The notes under the pieces were generated by a model. That model was not told the origin of the DNA and ran no database searches. It was given only the letters and a program-made list of their open reading frames with translations. A DNA stretch of 46,621 nt from an uncultured Sutterella sp. GTDB taxonomy: Bacteria > Pseudomonadota > Gammaproteobacteria > Burkholderiales > Burkholderiaceae_F. Positions 34,389 through 43,678 of the stretch are shown piece after piece. The translations under genes were made by a program, and so were the position numbers. The DNA is taken from positions 1-46,621 of the forward strand of contig UQNA01000014.1 in the NCBI GenBank assembly GCA_900542195.1. The letters are read 5' to 3'. How positions within the stretch are numbered: the stretch's first letter is position 1; each line of letters begins with the position of its first letter.

Positions 34389-34419
34389 TTGACCTGTGTG
34401 TTACACCAAGGTTTATTCT
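34389..34419 (+). promoter_or_regulatory. MerR-type promoter with 19-bp spacer and dyad operator
   Basis: The -35 box TTGACC (34389-34394) and -10 box TATTCT (34414-34419) are separated by 19 bp, longer than the normal 17. Between and overlapping them lies a 21-bp dyad, 34392-34412: ACCT-n2-GTGT-n1-ACAC-n2-AGGT. This is the hallmark of MerR activation by DNA distortion. It begins 6 bases after the MerR gene and drives the reductase gene at 34452. Confidence 0.85.
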
Positions 34420-34451
34420 GAAAAAAATAAGTTGATTCCCAAGGAGAAAAA

Positions 34452-36149
34452 ATGAAATTTTTCAGATTAAACAAAGCAGCTGCGCTTATTGTCGTCCTCA
34501 CTTCCAGCTCTGCCGCCGTCGGCGCCCTGACCTCCGGCACTTATGAAGCAACAGGAAAAGGAAATAACGGTCCGGTTGTCGTCCAAACAACCATTGAAAA
34601 TTCTCAAATCAAAGACATCAAAGTTCTAAAAAATTCCGAAACACCCATGATTGGCGAAACAGCTATTCAGCAGCTGCCGTCCAAAATCATCGCTTCGCAA
34701 TCCTTAGCTATCGACGGCTTAAGCGGAGCAACCAACACCAGCAACGCTCTCAAAAGCGCAGTTAAAGAAGCTTTAGTCAAAGCCGGCGGAAGTGAAAAAG
34801 ACTTGAAACTGGTTGCGCTAAAGAAACCAGATGCTGTGCCAAATAAAGATGAATCTACGGATTTGGTAGTGGTTGGTGCCGGCGGCAGCGGTATGGCAGC
34901 CGCCATCCAAGGTAAAGAAAGAGGCTTGAACGTTGTTCTTGTAGAAAAGCTTCCGATGATTGGCGGTACAACGGCCTTGTCCTCTACTGCCTTTAACGCC
35001 GGCGGCAGCAAGATTCAGATGGCGCTTGAGAAACCATACACGGCTGAAGATTATTACAAAAAGTTAAAAGGCAAAGGACCAGATGATGCTTCCTTGAAGA
35101 ATTTGGCAGAATTTTCGGGCCCAACCACAGACTGGCTCGTTAACATGGGAGCTGATCTGGGCCGTGTCATTAACGGCTCTCAACACACACCGAAAGATGG
35201 CGGCGCTCTGGGATCGATGCTTGTTCCGGTAATGAAAAAGAAGATGGATAGTCTTGGAATAGAACCGAGAGTGTCCACAAAAGCCGAAGAACTTTATGTT
35301 AAAGACGGCAGAGTTGCAGGCGTTAAAGTTAAAAACGATAACGGCACCTATACCATTTATGCCAAAGCAGTCGTTTTAGCCACCGGCGGATTTGCTTCTA
35401 ATCCGAAACTTGTTGAAAAATACACACCTATGTGGGCCGGTTATCCTTCCACTGCCAGCAGAGGCGCTACAGGCGACGGCTTAGAGATGGCGCAAAAAGT
35501 CGGTGCAGGTCTGGCTCAGATGGAAAAATCCGGACCTCAAACAGTAGCTTATGATACCGGTCATGGAGCGGTGTCATTAACCAATGTCAGATACAACGGA
35601 GCCATTCTTGTTAATACAGATGGAAAGCGTTTCGTTAATGAATTAGCGCTGACTCCGATTCTTGGGAAAGCTATCAAAGACCAACAAGGAGGACATGCTT
35701 ATCTGATTTTTGATCAGGCTTCTATCGATAGAGCTGCCTTGATGAAAAAATACAAGGAAGCCGGATATTTCGTGGAAGCTGCTACCGTTCCCGAATTAGC
35801 AACAAAACTTGGTATTTCTGCTGCAAATTTAGAAAAAACGGTGGAAAGTTACCGCCAAGGTATGGACAAGGGTGTAGATGAAGAATTCGGACGTAAAGAT
35901 TCTCGCTTCTCGCGAATCGACAAAGCCCCTTATTACGGCGCCAAGATCAGCCCGGCAAGCCAGACTACATACGGCGGCATCAAAATTGACCTGAAAGGGA
36001 GAGCATTGACTCCTGAAGGCAAAGTCATCCCAGGACTTTACGCCAGCGGAGAAGCTGCGGCTCAATATGGACAAGGTGTTTCTATTGGAGTTATCTTGGG
36101 CAAACTGGCTGCCGATTCAGCAGCAGACGACATTGCCAAAGCCAAATAA
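34452..36149 (+). CDS. Exported FMN/FAD reductase of the fumarate reductase flavoprotein type, unusual active site
   Basis: The product is 565 residues. A signal peptide (about 1-25) is followed by an FMN-binding domain (about 27-107) with DGLSGATNTSNAL, whose Thr94 is the probable covalent FMN site. An FAD-binding reductase domain starts with VVVGAGGSGMAAA at 139-150 and continues with VLATGGFASNP and LYASGEAA. No CxxCH heme motif is present, so electrons must come from another carrier. Compared with fumarate reductases, key residues are changed: the Arg proton donor after RFVNE is Thr401, the HHTMGG motif is QTTYGG (504-509), and the late Arg of NRLGG is Ser544. It should use an acceptor other than fumarate. 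AAGGAG precedes the ATG, and the MerR promoter controls it. Confidence 0.9.
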   Translation: MKFFRLNKAAALIVVLTSSSAAVGALTSGTYEATGKGNNGPVVVQTTIENSQIKDIKVLKNSETPMIGETAIQQLPSKIIASQSLAIDGLSGATNTSNALKSAVKEALVKAGGSEKDLKLVALKKPDAVPNKDESTDLVVVGAGGSGMAAAIQGKERGLNVVLVEKLPMIGGTTALSSTAFNAGGSKIQMALEKPYTAEDYYKKLKGKGPDDASLKNLAEFSGPTTDWLVNMGADLGRVINGSQHTPKDGGALGSMLVPVMKKKMDSLGIEPRVSTKAEELYVKDGRVAGVKVKNDNGTYTIYAKAVVLATGGFASNPKLVEKYTPMWAGYPSTASRGATGDGLEMAQKVGAGLAQMEKSGPQTVAYDTGHGAVSLTNVRYNGAILVNTDGKRFVNELALTPILGKAIKDQQGGHAYLIFDQASIDRAALMKKYKEAGYFVEAATVPELATKLGISAANLEKTVESYRQGMDKGVDEEFGRKDSRFSRIDKAPYYGAKISPASQTTYGGIKIDLKGRALTPEGKVIPGLYASGEAAAQYGQGVSIGVILGKLAADSAADDIAKAK

Positions 36150-36190
36150 CTGACATGGAACAAATGCTTCCTTGAAATCAGAAAGGGATG

Positions 36191-36224
36191 AGGACTTTCG
36201 CGGACTGAGGTCAGCGGAGGTCCT
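36191..36224. terminator. Hairpin between reductase gene and higA
   Basis: AGGACTTTCGC and GCGGAGGTCCT pair over 11 bases with two G-U pairs and a 12-base loop. It lies between convergent genes and can serve both directions. The T-run is short. Confidence 0.6.
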
Positions 36225-36226
36225 AA

Positions 36227-36553
36227 TTAACTTTCTCGGTTAAGCAAATCCTGCGCGAAAGTCTCGTCGATGGAATAGCGTTGAATATAGCTGACATCGA
36301 TCCGCTGTTCGGCCTGCCAAGCGTCATAAGTTGCCTGCATACGCAGCCACATAGCAGCATCAGGTCCCGGGATTGCCGCACTGAGCTTAACAGCCATTTC
36401 CGGAGAAATGGCTATCTCTTCTTTAACAAGTCTAGTAACAGTAGCCGGAGAGACACCAAGATTAGCTGCAAATTTACGAGCACTCAGTCCCAGACTTTCC
36501 ATTGCTGACTTAACGAGACGTCCCGGATGGGGTGGATTGAACATTTTTGACAT
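36227..36553 (-). CDS. higA: HigA-type antitoxin
   Basis: The product is 108 residues, with NPPHPGRLVKSAMESLGLS and an Xre helix-turn-helix (SARKFAANLGVSPATVTRLVKEE) at about 23-45, the standard layout of the HigA family; the TYDAW element (75-79) is also typical. HigA binds HigB toxin and represses the operon. Its ATG overlaps the stop of the upstream higB in TAATG, the usual coupled order toxin then antitoxin. The toxin gene is broken, so HigA survives as an orphan and may still act as a regulator. Confidence 0.9.
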   Translation of the reverse strand: MSKMFNPPHPGRLVKSAMESLGLSARKFAANLGVSPATVTRLVKEEIAISPEMAVKLSAAIPGPDAAMWLRMQATYDAWQAEQRIDVSYIQRYSIDETFAQDLLNRES

Positions 36554-36831
36554 TAGCGATAGACCTCGTAATTTGTGATATACGCATCCACTTCACGAAA
36601 TTCAAAGGTGATGCGCCATCCTCCAGAGACAGTCGAAGACCAGGTTCCTTGTCGAACTCCTGCTAAGCTAAAGAAGGCTTACCAGGGAGATTTAGTTACT
36701 GTACTTCTGTTGCTGAATCCAAGACCAAAAGAAATTCTCTGTGCCGATCTGCGTATTTCGCTTGTATTCCGGCTTTAGAGCACGTTTCAAAAAAACTTCT
36801 TCAGATCTTTGCGAGACCAGCTTTTAATCAT
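36553..36831 (-). pseudogene. higB: higB toxin, inactivated
   Basis: The minus strand starts MIKSWSRKDLKKFF at the ATG at 36831, then meets a stop because of a frame change at a T7 run. The next frame reads ETCSKAGIQAKYADR and LLVLDSAT with stops after EVQ and after LNLPGKPSLA. A further frame gives GTWSSTVSGGWRITFEF and DAYITNYEVYR before TAA at 36555-36553. All pieces match HigB (RelE-superfamily mRNA interferase) in order. Two frame changes and two in-frame stops mean no active toxin can be made. Confidence 0.88.
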
Positions 36832-36959
36832 ATTTTTCCGTTTACCAATATGTAACAGCTTAGCCCGATGTTTAATCTTATGCAACAGTGAATCAATTGC
36901 CTTAAATCAAATTTTTTTAATCGCGTTGCGCTGTATTCGTTTTGCTTTCCACCGAATTA

Positions 36960-37454
36960 TTAAAGGATCTTCAAAGCAATTTCGGCGCACGCCTCAGCAT
37001 CGGCTAATGCATGGTGATGGTTAAGTAAGTTGTAGCCGCAATAACGGGCAACCGTATGAAGTTTATGGTTCGGAAGTCTGTTTCCAATAACTCTTCGGGA
37101 GGCTCGGCAAGTACAAAGAAAATGATATTCCGGATACGGCATCTCATAATGAGCAAACACCGCCTTCAAACATCCTTCGTCAAACGGACTGTTATGAGCA
37201 ACCAGCGTAAGACCTTCTACAAGCGGCGCTGCTTGCATCCACACATCCGGAAATAACGGTGCATTCAAAGTATCTTCTTTGCAAATGCCGTGAATCTTTG
37301 TATTGAAAGACGTGTAAAAGTGAGGTGTAGGCCGAATAAGACTGTAAAACTTATCCGCAATGATGCCGTCCCGCACAATGACTAAACCAACGCTGCATAC
37401 ACTGGTTCTGTACATATTGGCCGTTTCAAAGTCAATCGCCGCAAAATTCTGCAT
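36960..37454 (-). CDS. DnaQ-like 3'-5' exonuclease
   Basis: The product is 164 residues, one DEDDh exonuclease domain: AAIDFETA gives Asp8 and Glu10, VAHNSPFDEG near 85-94 gives the third Asp, and HHALADAEACAEI near 148-160 gives the His and last Asp. Such single-domain proteins resemble the exonuclease (epsilon) part of polymerase III and may act in repair or RNA trimming. It is divergent from the SNF2 gene with a short shared upstream region. Confidence 0.88.
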   Translation of the reverse strand: MQNFAAIDFETANMYRTSVCSVGLVIVRDGIIADKFYSLIRPTPHFYTSFNTKIHGICKEDTLNAPLFPDVWMQAAPLVEGLTLVAHNSPFDEGCLKAVFAHYEMPYPEYHFLCTCRASRRVIGNRLPNHKLHTVARYCGYNLLNHHHALADAEACAEIALKIL

Positions 37455-37539
37455 CTTTTCCTTTCCTCTCTTGAATCTTCAGATTTTGTCCTACCGGCCA
37501 ATTAAAATCAACATTTTTAAAGACTTGAAACCGAACATC

Positions 37540-40500
37540 ATGTTTCTCCTACCAAGCATCCAAGACTTTATTGACGAAAAAACTTCAGATAGTATTGAGT
37601 TTTGCTTACTGGTCTGTCTCACCAATGGCGACGGGGATCCGTACGCAATTCAACAAATGAAGAACATCCTCGGGATGCCTTGGTACATCGTAGATTCTTC
37701 GGTGCCTGCTTGGATGTTTGATCAAGATTATTGGTACAAGCTGGCAAAGGATCCTGACGTGGACGACATTTGCGTAAATCCTTTGTTTGCGGCTTCTTTG
37801 TTTCTGCACGTTTCTCAAACAATGATTACCGGATTTGCGGACCAAATCTCCCAAAAGTATTGTTTTACGGATAAAAGCGGAGCGCTTCTGCTCGCAAAAG
37901 TCGTTCGCTGCTTCAAAAAGAATCTCTCCAAAGGCAATACCTTCTCCGAACGAGAATATCAAAGAATGGTTGAGTCTCGATACATCCAGGCGGTTCTCGT
38001 GTGGATGGCTTTCTTAAGCGGCAAAACCAACCTTTTAAGCTCTCTTCCTTCTAGTGTGTTAGAGGCTTTCTGGGATCAATTTGTGGCCGTTTTTCGACGT
38101 GAACCGATAGTTTTGGCAGCAAATTTACGAGAAAACCTCAAGAGTTTCCTCTTAGACAAAGAAAAAGAAGGAGTATTGGATGCCGCTGAAATTACACCAA
38201 GTCAATTTTTCCTTTTCTATATTGATTGCTTCAATGGCGCCAATCTACACAAGATATCGGCCGAAGTTGTAGCCCAGATCCCGGCCTATTTCTTCTTATC
38301 TCTTTTTTATACATTTGGAGGACACTACAAAGAAGCTGTCGCTACAATTCAGAAGGCATGCAAGGAAATTTCTAATAAGCGTGTGGTAGATGATCCTTTC
38401 CTCAATACTTTTTTAGGAATCTATCTTTTGCTTGGAAAGCAAGATCCTTCTTTATTTAAAAAAGCCGTTTCTTTCGCATCACTTAAACAAGCGAAACTCC
38501 CAAGAGAAGGTGGAATGCTGTTTGAACTCTGCAGTCGGATTACAGATACGGAATCCGACGAATGGGACAATGCAGTCAGATATTATTCGGAAGGTTTCAA
38601 TCCCGAATCTTTTAGCTTTTGGTGGGCACTCCTTTGCACTAAACTGAGGCCCGAGTCCACCCAGAGAGACAAGCTAAAATCTTACGCAGACGCTCCGGAA
38701 CTTCCCATGTTCTTCCGAAGAGAAGCCGATGCTGTCCTCAACCGGGAAAAATATGAAAATGGAGAAACCACTTTCAGTTATGACAACAAGACCTGCGATT
38801 TTGGTGTTCCACCCCTAATGTCTCTCATTAAAGTTCAAGCGGAATGGGAACGGGTAATAGAGCGGATTATCCAAATACAAAACGGCAGAACCAGAAGATC
38901 GGATACTGAAGGATCTGAGCGTTTTGTCTATGAGGTTGATAAGGATACGCTCGAGATTTGGCCAAGACTTCAGAAAAGAACTAAAAATGGATCCTGGACA
39001 TCAGGCAAATCTTTAACTCTTTCTGCTTTTAAGAAGTCAACTTCTCCGTCAGGTCCGGTTGAAAATGCACTTAGAAATTTGGTCGAAGGAGGAGAACGCT
39101 TTGTCTCTGCCAAACTTGGAGGCGCGGAGGCCATGTCTCACCTTATAGGCTATCCCTACGTCTACCGTTTGGACACGGATCTATCGCAGAGGATAGAGGT
39201 ACAAAAAGGTTCGTTGGAGCTTTCATTCACTAAAAATAAGAACGGAGAAATCGTTCCTCATCATAATTTGGAAGAGTTTTCTCAGGCCGCCCTGCTGTCA
39301 TATGATTATCTCTCCGTTTGGGAGTCTGACGAAGTATTAAAAATCTACCATCTCTCCAATGAAGAACAGCAGATTCTTGGTCAGCTCAACAAAGTCAAAT
39401 CATTCCCAGCAAGAAGTGTTAAGCCGCTGACCCAAATGATCAAAGAGATTAGCACGGACATTCCTGTGCTCTCTGATCTTGTCAGCGATAAGGAGATGAA
39501 GCCGACGGCTAAAGCTGTGAGCAAAATTACTTTTCAGTTCTCACCGGCAGATTACAACTGTTATTCAGTTCACGCCGTCGTACGGCCGGTACCGGGCTCA
39601 ACCATGGCTTTTGAGCCGGGTCATGGGCTGCAATTCGTCACGGTTAACGTCAATAAAGAGCCTGTCTCGGTCAGCCGAGATTTGAAGAAAGAAAAGGCAA
39701 ATTGGGAAGAAATAGAAAACAAACTTCTTGGCTTTTCTGACTATCAAGAAAATTCCGACACTTGGATCCTCAACACCGAGCAAGTCTTGGAATTCATGGA
39801 AGTATTAAGAGAAAACAAGGGAATTTGCGACATCGCTTGGCCGCAGGAAGTTAAATTCAAGGTAGATAAACCGCCAATTACATTTGACTCCATAAATCTC
39901 AATATTCGCAGCATCGGCTCGTGGCTGACCATGCAAGGAAAAGTCCAGCTAGACGGCAAAACGGCCTTAGAAATGGATGAACTCCTCGATAAAATCCGCG
40001 AAGCTAAAGGCCGGTTCATTAAACTCAATGACACAGAGTACGTAGCAATCAGCGATAAGCTCAAAAAAGTTCTCTCGCAGATCGCCAAAGTCACTCATAA
40101 AAAGAAGAAAGAACTGGAAATCTCTGCTTTTAACGCCGGCTCTTTAAAAGAGTTAGAAGATGCCGGGGTCAGCTTAAATGCCGACCAAGAATATCGGGAC
40201 CTTCTCTCTCGCATTGATTCCGCAAACGACCTGAAAGTCTCTGTCCCGTCGTCTTTACAAGCAGAACTAAGAAGTTACCAGATCGATGGGTTCGAGTGGT
40301 TGGCTAGATTGGCCCACTGGGGCGCAGGTGCCATTTTGGCTGATGATATGGGTCTGGGTAAAACGATTCAAACCATCACACTGTTGTTATTTAGAGCCTC
40401 GCAAGGCCCAAGTCTTGTCGTGACGCCGAGCTCCGTTCTTTATAACTGGCGTGATGAAATCTCTCGCTTTGCCCCGTCGCTGAATATTCATATTTTCAAT

Positions 40501-41622
40501 TCCGGAGACCGTAAAAAGATCTTAGAAACCGCGGGCAACAACGATGTCGTGCTTTGTACCTACGGCGTTCTTAGCTCAGAAATTGAAAACATGTCTAAGA
40601 CCGTATGGAATGTTGTAGTACTTGATGAAGCTCACGCCATCAAGAACAGAACATCCCAGATATCAAAGAATGTTCATTCTTTAAAGAGCAAAGCCCGTGT
40701 CTTGCTGACCGGTACTCCGATCCAAAATCATTTAAGTGAAATTTGGAACCTATTTGATTTTGCGAACCCGGGGCTGCTCGGCTCATTGCCGGATTTCAGC
40801 GAACGATTCATCATTCCTATTGAAAAATATCAGGATAAAGACCAACAACGCCTCCTTAAAAAAATGATTTCTCCGTTCCTGTTGAGAAGAACGAAGGCGG
40901 AGGTTTTGGAAGAGCTGCCGCAAAAAACGGAAATCACTATTAAAGTCTCGATGTCTCCGGAAGAAACCGCGCTCTACGAAAATCTCAGAAACAACACTCT
41001 GGAGAATCTTGCTTCCGGTGAAATCAACTCTATTCAGGCTATGGCAGCCTTGACTAAACTGCGTCAGGCAGCCTGTAATCCCAAGCTCGTTGATGCCAAA
41101 CTGGATATTCCATCATCCAAAGCTTCCGTCTTCCTGGAGTTGGTTAAAGATTTGATTGCCAATAACCACCGCGCCTTGGTGTTTAGTCAGTTCACTTCTC
41201 ATCTTGCTTTGATTAAACAAGTTCTTGATGAAGCAAAAATCGAATACTTGTATTTGGACGGTTCAACACCAACCACCGAAAGAAAAGGCTTGGTAGAGAA
41301 ATTTCAAACCGGCTTAACTCCCATCTTTTTGATTAGCCTTAAGGCAGGAGGACTTGGTTTGAATTTGACAGGAGCGGACTACGTTATTCATCTGGATCCG
41401 TGGTGGAATCCTGCCATTGAAGATCAGGCTTCCGATCGAGCTTACCGCATTGGTCAAGAAAGAGCCGTCACGATTTACAGGCTCATAACAGAGAACACGA
41501 TTGAAGAAAAAATTATCGACCTTCATTTAACAAAACGCTCTCTAGCTGACGCCTTATTGGAAGGCGCAGATATGTCGAGTAAGCTCAGTAAGGAAGAAAT
41601 TTTGAAACTTCTTAGCGTTTAG
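37540..41622 (+). CDS. SNF2-family helicase/ATPase, large
   Basis: The product is 1,360 residues from the ATG at 37540 (MFLLPSIQDF). The frame is open further upstream but would overlap the divergent exonuclease gene. The C-terminal ~440 residues are a SNF2 motor: DDMGLGKTIQT (Walker A, about 935), VVLDEAHAIKNR (about 1,027), LTGTPIQN, VFSQFTSHLALI, LKAGGLGLNLTGAD and QASDRAYRIGQ (about 1,296). The ~900-residue N-terminal region is helical and has no domain I can name. Bacterial members remodel protein-DNA or RNA polymerase complexes or serve in defence islands; no defence partner is seen here. Confidence 0.9.
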   Translation: MFLLPSIQDFIDEKTSDSIEFCLLVCLTNGDGDPYAIQQMKNILGMPWYIVDSSVPAWMFDQDYWYKLAKDPDVDDICVNPLFAASLFLHVSQTMITGFADQISQKYCFTDKSGALLLAKVVRCFKKNLSKGNTFSEREYQRMVESRYIQAVLVWMAFLSGKTNLLSSLPSSVLEAFWDQFVAVFRREPIVLAANLRENLKSFLLDKEKEGVLDAAEITPSQFFLFYIDCFNGANLHKISAEVVAQIPAYFFLSLFYTFGGHYKEAVATIQKACKEISNKRVVDDPFLNTFLGIYLLLGKQDPSLFKKAVSFASLKQAKLPREGGMLFELCSRITDTESDEWDNAVRYYSEGFNPESFSFWWALLCTKLRPESTQRDKLKSYADAPELPMFFRREADAVLNREKYENGETTFSYDNKTCDFGVPPLMSLIKVQAEWERVIERIIQIQNGRTRRSDTEGSERFVYEVDKDTLEIWPRLQKRTKNGSWTSGKSLTLSAFKKSTSPSGPVENALRNLVEGGERFVSAKLGGAEAMSHLIGYPYVYRLDTDLSQRIEVQKGSLELSFTKNKNGEIVPHHNLEEFSQAALLSYDYLSVWESDEVLKIYHLSNEEQQILGQLNKVKSFPARSVKPLTQMIKEISTDIPVLSDLVSDKEMKPTAKAVSKITFQFSPADYNCYSVHAVVRPVPGSTMAFEPGHGLQFVTVNVNKEPVSVSRDLKKEKANWEEIENKLLGFSDYQENSDTWILNTEQVLEFMEVLRENKGICDIAWPQEVKFKVDKPPITFDSINLNIRSIGSWLTMQGKVQLDGKTALEMDELLDKIREAKGRFIKLNDTEYVAISDKLKKVLSQIAKVTHKKKKELEISAFNAGSLKELEDAGVSLNADQEYRDLLSRIDSANDLKVSVPSSLQAELRSYQIDGFEWLARLAHWGAGAILADDMGLGKTIQTITLLLFRASQGPSLVVTPSSVLYNWRDEISRFAPSLNIHIFNSGDRKKILETAGNNDVVLCTYGVLSSEIENMSKTVWNVVVLDEAHAIKNRTSQISKNVHSLKSKARVLLTGTPIQNHLSEIWNLFDFANPGLLGSLPDFSERFIIPIEKYQDKDQQRLLKKMISPFLLRRTKAEVLEELPQKTEITIKVSMSPEETALYENLRNNTLENLASGEINSIQAMAALTKLRQAACNPKLVDAKLDIPSSKASVFLELVKDLIANNHRALVFSQFTSHLALIKQVLDEAKIEYLYLDGSTPTTERKGLVEKFQTGLTPIFLISLKAGGLGLNLTGADYVIHLDPWWNPAIEDQASDRAYRIGQERAVTIYRLITENTIEEKIIDLHLTKRSLADALLEGADMSSKLSKEEILKLLSV

Positions 41623-41629
41623 AAAATAG

Positions 41630-41657
41630 GCCGGCTGTTAATACAAAAACGGCCGGC
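41630..41657 (+). terminator. Terminator of the SNF2 gene
   Basis: GCCGGCTGTT and AACGGCCGGC pair over 10 bases (one G-U) with an 8-base loop, followed by TTT, eight bases after the stop codon. Confidence 0.75.
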
Positions 41658-41894
41658 TTTCCTCCGCACCATTTTGAGCAAGAAGTATTTCGAACAAACG
41701 GATGAATTTTTATACAAAACGGATGAATTTCTCACTAATTTTTTCATACTTCTTATTGCCTGCGTCTTCTCCCGCTTCTAAGATTTTCCACCTTCTCAAA
41801 AGGAAAGAATGTCTTTTTTCGATACCGAACTGAGCAGGCTCAAGCTTTGGATTGAAAAAGACCATAGGAAACACAGTGTGATATACCTCCACAA

Positions 41895-43349
41895 ATGGTA
41901 TATGAGGTGCGAAAAGTGAGTGAATTTATTGAATCTGAAGATTGCGCTTGCGAAGAAACATACAAGGACGAACATGTTTGGATGAACATTCCCGATAAAC
42001 GAGGCCGCCAGCGCGTCGTCATTATCGGAGGCGGTTTCGGCGGATTAACTCTGGCCCGCAAACTAAAGGATGAGAACTTCCAGATCGTTTTAATTGATAA
42101 AAGCAACCATCATGTTTTTCAACCGCTGCTTTATCAAGTCTCTACCGCTGCTATTGAACCGAGCACTATTTCGTTTCCTTTTCGAAACATCTTCCGCGGC
42201 AGAGAATGTTTCCACATTCGTGCCTGCGAAGCACTGCGTGTAGACCCGAAAGAAAAGATTCTTTACACCACTATCGGGAAACTTACCTTTGATCATTTGG
42301 TCATAGCAACCGGCGCGGACACTAACTACTTCGGCAATAAAAACTTGGCCCTCTATACAATGGCCCTGAAGAAAACGTCCGAAGCTCTCTATAACCGAAA
42401 TCAAATTCTAGAAAGTTTTGAACTGGCTCTTTCTACCAACAGTGCAGAAGAAAGACAAAGGCTCATGACTTTTGTGGTTGTCGGAGGCGGTGCTACCGGT
42501 GTGGAACTTGCGGGTGCCTTGGCCGAAATGAAGAAATTCGTGCTCCCGCGAGACTACCCCGACTTAGACGCTAATCTCATGCGGATTGTCGTTGTCAGCT
42601 CCAGCAGCTGCCTACTCCCGGCCTTTAAAGAAAAATCTTCTAAAGAGGCGGCAGATTACCTGACTTCTCGAAAAGTCGAACTTTTGTTTAATACCAGAGT
42701 TGAAGATTTTTCGAACGGCATCCTGAAGTTAAAGAATGGGGACATTCATACCTATAACGTCTTTTGGGCGGCAGGCGTGCGTGCCAATTCTCTGGAAGGC
42801 TTTGATAAAGAGCTCTACGGTCCCGGCAATCGTCTTATTGTTGACCAATTTAATAGAGTTAAAGGGTTTGATCGAATTTATGCCATCGGCGACACAGCAT
42901 ACTTCCCGACCCAAAAATATCCTAATGGGCTGCCCCAGGTTGCTCAGCCGGCGATGCAGCAGGCAACTAATATTGCCTACAACTTAAAGAAAATGATTAA
43001 TAGCGAGCCTCTCAAAGAGTTTAAATACTTTGATAAGGGTCAGATGGCTACTATTGGCAAGAGCCACGCCGTTGTAGAAATCGGCAATTTCTGCTTCGGA
43101 GGCATTCTGGGTTGGCTCTTATGGCTCGGTTTACACCTCTTTTATATTCTTGGTGTAAAGAATCGAATTGTTATATTTATGGACTGGTTCTTGAGTTATC
43201 TCACGTACAGCAATGCTCTGCAAATCATTGTTCTTCCGTTACGCAAGAAGCGCCATACCATTTCAATTCGTAAGGATGAAGCTCTATGTTCGAATCCGGT
43301 TAAGGACACTCCGGACATACCGAAGGCACCCGGCGACACAGCATCTTAA
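41895..43349 (+). CDS. ndh: Type II NADH dehydrogenase (NDH-2)
   Basis: The product is 484 residues. It has two dinucleotide-binding motifs: VVIIGGGFGGLTLAR at about 41-55 for FAD and VVVGGGATGVELAG at about 194-207 for NADH. The YAIGDTA segment and AQPAMQQA, then the C-terminal FGGILGWLLWLGLHLFYILG amphipathic/hydrophobic part, match membrane-bound NDH-2. It oxidises NADH and reduces quinone without pumping protons. A GTG at 41916 (SEFIES) has GAGGTG nine bases upstream and may be the real start; the ATG at 41895 has none. It could feed electrons to anaerobic reductases through the quinone pool. Confidence 0.9.
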   Translation: MVYEVRKVSEFIESEDCACEETYKDEHVWMNIPDKRGRQRVVIIGGGFGGLTLARKLKDENFQIVLIDKSNHHVFQPLLYQVSTAAIEPSTISFPFRNIFRGRECFHIRACEALRVDPKEKILYTTIGKLTFDHLVIATGADTNYFGNKNLALYTMALKKTSEALYNRNQILESFELALSTNSAEERQRLMTFVVVGGGATGVELAGALAEMKKFVLPRDYPDLDANLMRIVVVSSSSCLLPAFKEKSSKEAADYLTSRKVELLFNTRVEDFSNGILKLKNGDIHTYNVFWAAGVRANSLEGFDKELYGPGNRLIVDQFNRVKGFDRIYAIGDTAYFPTQKYPNGLPQVAQPAMQQATNIAYNLKKMINSEPLKEFKYFDKGQMATIGKSHAVVEIGNFCFGGILGWLLWLGLHLFYILGVKNRIVIFMDWFLSYLTYSNALQIIVLPLRKKRHTISIRKDEALCSNPVKDTPDIPKAPGDTAS

Positions 43350-43678
43350 AAGAAGTGGGCAGATTTTTCTGCCAGATTCTTCCTGTCTGTAGTATGTCTA
43401 TAAGAACAGGAGCAGTTGGGTCAATTCAAGCCGGATGTTTCATGTTTCTTTCGGTTTGTAGTTAGCCTCAGTCTGAATATGCCTCCTTTTTGTTTAGAAA
43501 AGGAGGCCTAGCTTTTTCCAGCCCCGGAAAAATTAAACAGATTTTTGTTAGATTCGGAGGTTAGGAAAAAGCCGACTGCCCCCACCTCAATTACCTCTTA
43601 ACTTCCTGGATCTGCAGATATCGATATGTCAAACACGAAATCGCCATCACCGCTAAACTATACAAGCAACAGAATAGT
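43350..43678. other. Gene-less stretch with two hairpins
   Basis: No gene is visible in this 330-base gap between convergent genes. It contains GGCAGA-TTTT-TCTGCC at 43358-43373, a small hairpin right after the NDH-2 gene, and the stronger hairpin listed separately at 43481-43507. Confidence 0.5.
43481..43507. terminator. Bidirectional terminator between NDH-2 and MarC-family genes
   Basis: GCCTCCTTTT and AAAAGGAGGC form a perfect 10-base stem with a 7-base loop. The plus side is followed by CTAGCTTTTT. Confidence 0.7.

Noticed and set aside
36575..36778. Plus-strand open frame of 67 codons
   Set aside because: It is antisense to the broken higB, whose homology is clear in the other direction. 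No ribosome site.
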